From Hybos culiciformis (lineage: Eukaryota > Arthropoda > Insecta > Diptera > Hybotidae): DNA of 64,000 bases. Below are positions 62,061 to 64,000 of the stretch, in pieces (position 1 is the first letter of the stretch; each line of letters begins with the position of its first letter). Made by a program: the position numbers and the translations under genes. The notes under the pieces are model-generated. The model was not told the DNA's origin, ran no database searches, and saw only the letters and a list, made by a program, of their open reading frames with translations. The stretch lies in assembly GCA_964007475.1 (NCBI GenBank), contig OZ023273.1, positions 124,109,812 to 124,173,811 on the forward strand, in the 5' to 3' direction.

Positions 62061-64000
62061 ATGAACATTATTTACAATGCAACTGCATTTTTTTTGGTTA
62101 TTTGTTTTTTTAGTTCCCAAAAATCGTTTCGTATCGTTTAAAATAATTTTATGGAAGTTTCTAAAATAATAAAAATTTTCAACATAAAAATCGTAATCTA
62201 AAGAAAGGCATAAGTAAAAAACATCTTTTTAGCGAGTTTTTTGGTAAAAATTTTTTTTTAAACATTTGGTAGTTCAGTCAATATTCATAAGATAAACCTT
62301 CAAAGAAAATAACAATAATAATTTGACGTGTCCGCTTTGCTACAAAAATGAATAAAAAAACTTTATGTTTTCACTCTCTGACTGTCTGTCTGTCCTTCTA
62401 AAATTATTTTATTCATTCAGAAAAACAGGCTGTTAATTAATAATTTTCTTTATGTTATTGTTTACAATTCTTATATTTATTACTAATTGTTTTTTCTTAG
62501 AAATAATATTAATCTTTACAACTTGAAAGAAAAAAATCTTTTTCTGGCTAAGATTTCATTTCGTTTTCCTATTATGTAAAATCAAATTTAATGAATAAAT
62601 AAAAATTTAGAAAAATTTACCCATTCTGGATGCTCCCTTACCGCGCCTTATTGTATCTTCACAATCAGCATACTTGTATTTAAATTAAATATGTCTAAAA
62701 TGTGTACATACTGAAGATTCATTGCAATAAATCATAAAAATTCAACAACACTCGTATATTAAATATTTATATTCGTTTTTGAATTTTAAGTTGATATGCA
62801 TGATTCCTGTATATTTCATATCCGAATGTTATAAATTATTATATTGTTCTTTTTAATACATATACATATAATTTAACATCATAAATGTATAATATATAGA
62901 TTTGATTTTTGGTTTTATAATAATTAAATGTATAGCTAGAAAACTATTTCTTTCAAAACTTCTTTAAATATTGAAATAAAAACTTTTTAAGTAATAAAAA
63001 ATTGATGAAAAATGTGATTCTATTTAACAGATTTCTTCAAATATTCTATTCTTTGATTTTATTCAATATTTTTAAATAAATCAAATTTCAATTGCATTTA
63101 TATTAATTTTTTTAATAACATATAAAAATGTTGAACAAATATACAATAGAAATGTTCTTCTCTTATACTAGTGTAATAGAATATGGATTCTTGCTCTACT
63201 TAAAATGTTCTTCCGATAAAGCATGTTCTTTTTACCTCTTGCCTCCAGTTACTTAAATTCGACGCATCAATTAATAGTGCCGGAAAAAATGTTTTACTGG
63301 TTTTACTGGAATACAACCAGCCGTCTTATATGCTGGCTGAATCTTTCGTAATCATATTTATAAAATACTTGATTCTAATTTAGATATATAATAAATAAAA
63401 CAACAGACCAAAAGATCTTGCTTGACTCTTTATAGTTTTCATCTATATGTAAAAATGTTACATAAAATATGTAGTATTATACAACTACACAACTTAAATG
63501 AATATATAACAATGAATCCAAAATGTATTAGAGTATAATAGTTTCGTACTATGCACCCAAGTTTGTTCAGAAAAAGAAGAATCTTGTGCTGTATTTATAT
63601 ATGCTTAAGAACACAAATAGATAAATAGTATATTATACATATACATATATGTTCTTACATATGATTTCGAATGATTTATTTTTTTGTGCTAAAGCAAAAT
63701 TTGTTTTTCATTCTTTATGTACTATTATTATTATTATTGTTGGACAAAAATATTATTGCATTGTCAGGGAGGTCATCACAATAACTTCCTGCTTTTGATT
63801 GCTAGACTTTTGATTTTTATTATTTTAAGATTTTTGTGTATATTTATTATTATGATTTTAAAAAGATACAGCTTTTTATATAAAACTTATATACTCATAC
63901 TAATAAGATAATATAAAAAGACTTTAATATTTAGGTAAACATTTTTCATTTTTGTTAATGCATATATATATATTAACAAATAGATTAATAAATACGATAG
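62061..64000. other. Non-coding AT-rich stretch to the window end
   Basis: No supported gene. The frame at 63717-63911 is a low-complexity Tyr/Ile run. No transposon ends, RNA gene or splice-linked exons were recognised. Confidence 0.5.

Noticed and set aside
1..64000. tRNA, rRNA, CRISPR, riboswitch or prokaryotic operon signals
   Set aside because: None was recognised. The window has eukaryotic spliced genes and no cloverleaf with a GGTTCRANNCC arm was noticed, though a covariance-model scan was not possible.

Overview
The window is AT-rich nuclear DNA from an insect. Genes have short GT-AG introns in long, poly-A/poly-T-laden non-coding DNA. The gene content is insect-like: an acid lipase of the Lip3 type, a lachesin/DIP three-Ig cell-surface protein, and a secreted histidine-rich protein of the DUF4779 type. 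The mobile elements are non-LTR retrotransposons and small hAT and TA-site elements. No tRNA, rRNA, CRISPR array or prokaryotic operon was seen. The order of insect cannot be fixed from the sequence alone.

Layout. 1-8186: no gene supported. 8187-13175 (+): complete 8-exon acid lipase. 13376-16923: intergenic, with a decayed LINE fragment near 14.1-14.3 kb. 16924-29834 (+): complete 8-exon lachesin/DIP-like gene. Its signal-peptide exon lies 10.9 kb upstream of the first Ig exon, and that intron holds a short inverted-repeat element (20.7-21.0 kb) and a LINE with an intact ORF2 (21.8-25.4 kb). 30859-31767 (-): a small protein made of two tandem Ku80 C-terminal-like helical domains with no Ku core. 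32754-34715 (+): an intronless BTB-BACK-Kelch gene with a duplicated BACK segment and two single-base frameshifts. 36842-43602 (-): HDDC2-type HD-domain phosphohydrolase in three exons, with a hAT remnant in intron 1. 47311-48629 (-): a five-exon secreted His/Lys-rich protein with a recognisable TATA/Inr promoter. 48.8-64 kb: no gene supported, but several palindromes, minisatellites, an old dispersed repeat family and a nested pair of hAT elements with clean 8-bp target duplications.

The genes are unrelated housekeeping and lineage genes and do not form a functional cluster. The observation most worth following is the Ku80 C-terminal-domain doublet at 30.9-31.8 kb. In Ku80 this domain serves DNA-repair kinase recruitment. 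Here it is duplicated, apparently free of the DNA-binding core, and its two copies have diverged at silent sites while a 19-residue block stayed identical. Also notable are the frameshifted BTB-Kelch locus, the homopolymer-laden N-terminal extension of HDDC2, and the all-phase-1 exon structure of the histidine-rich gene.
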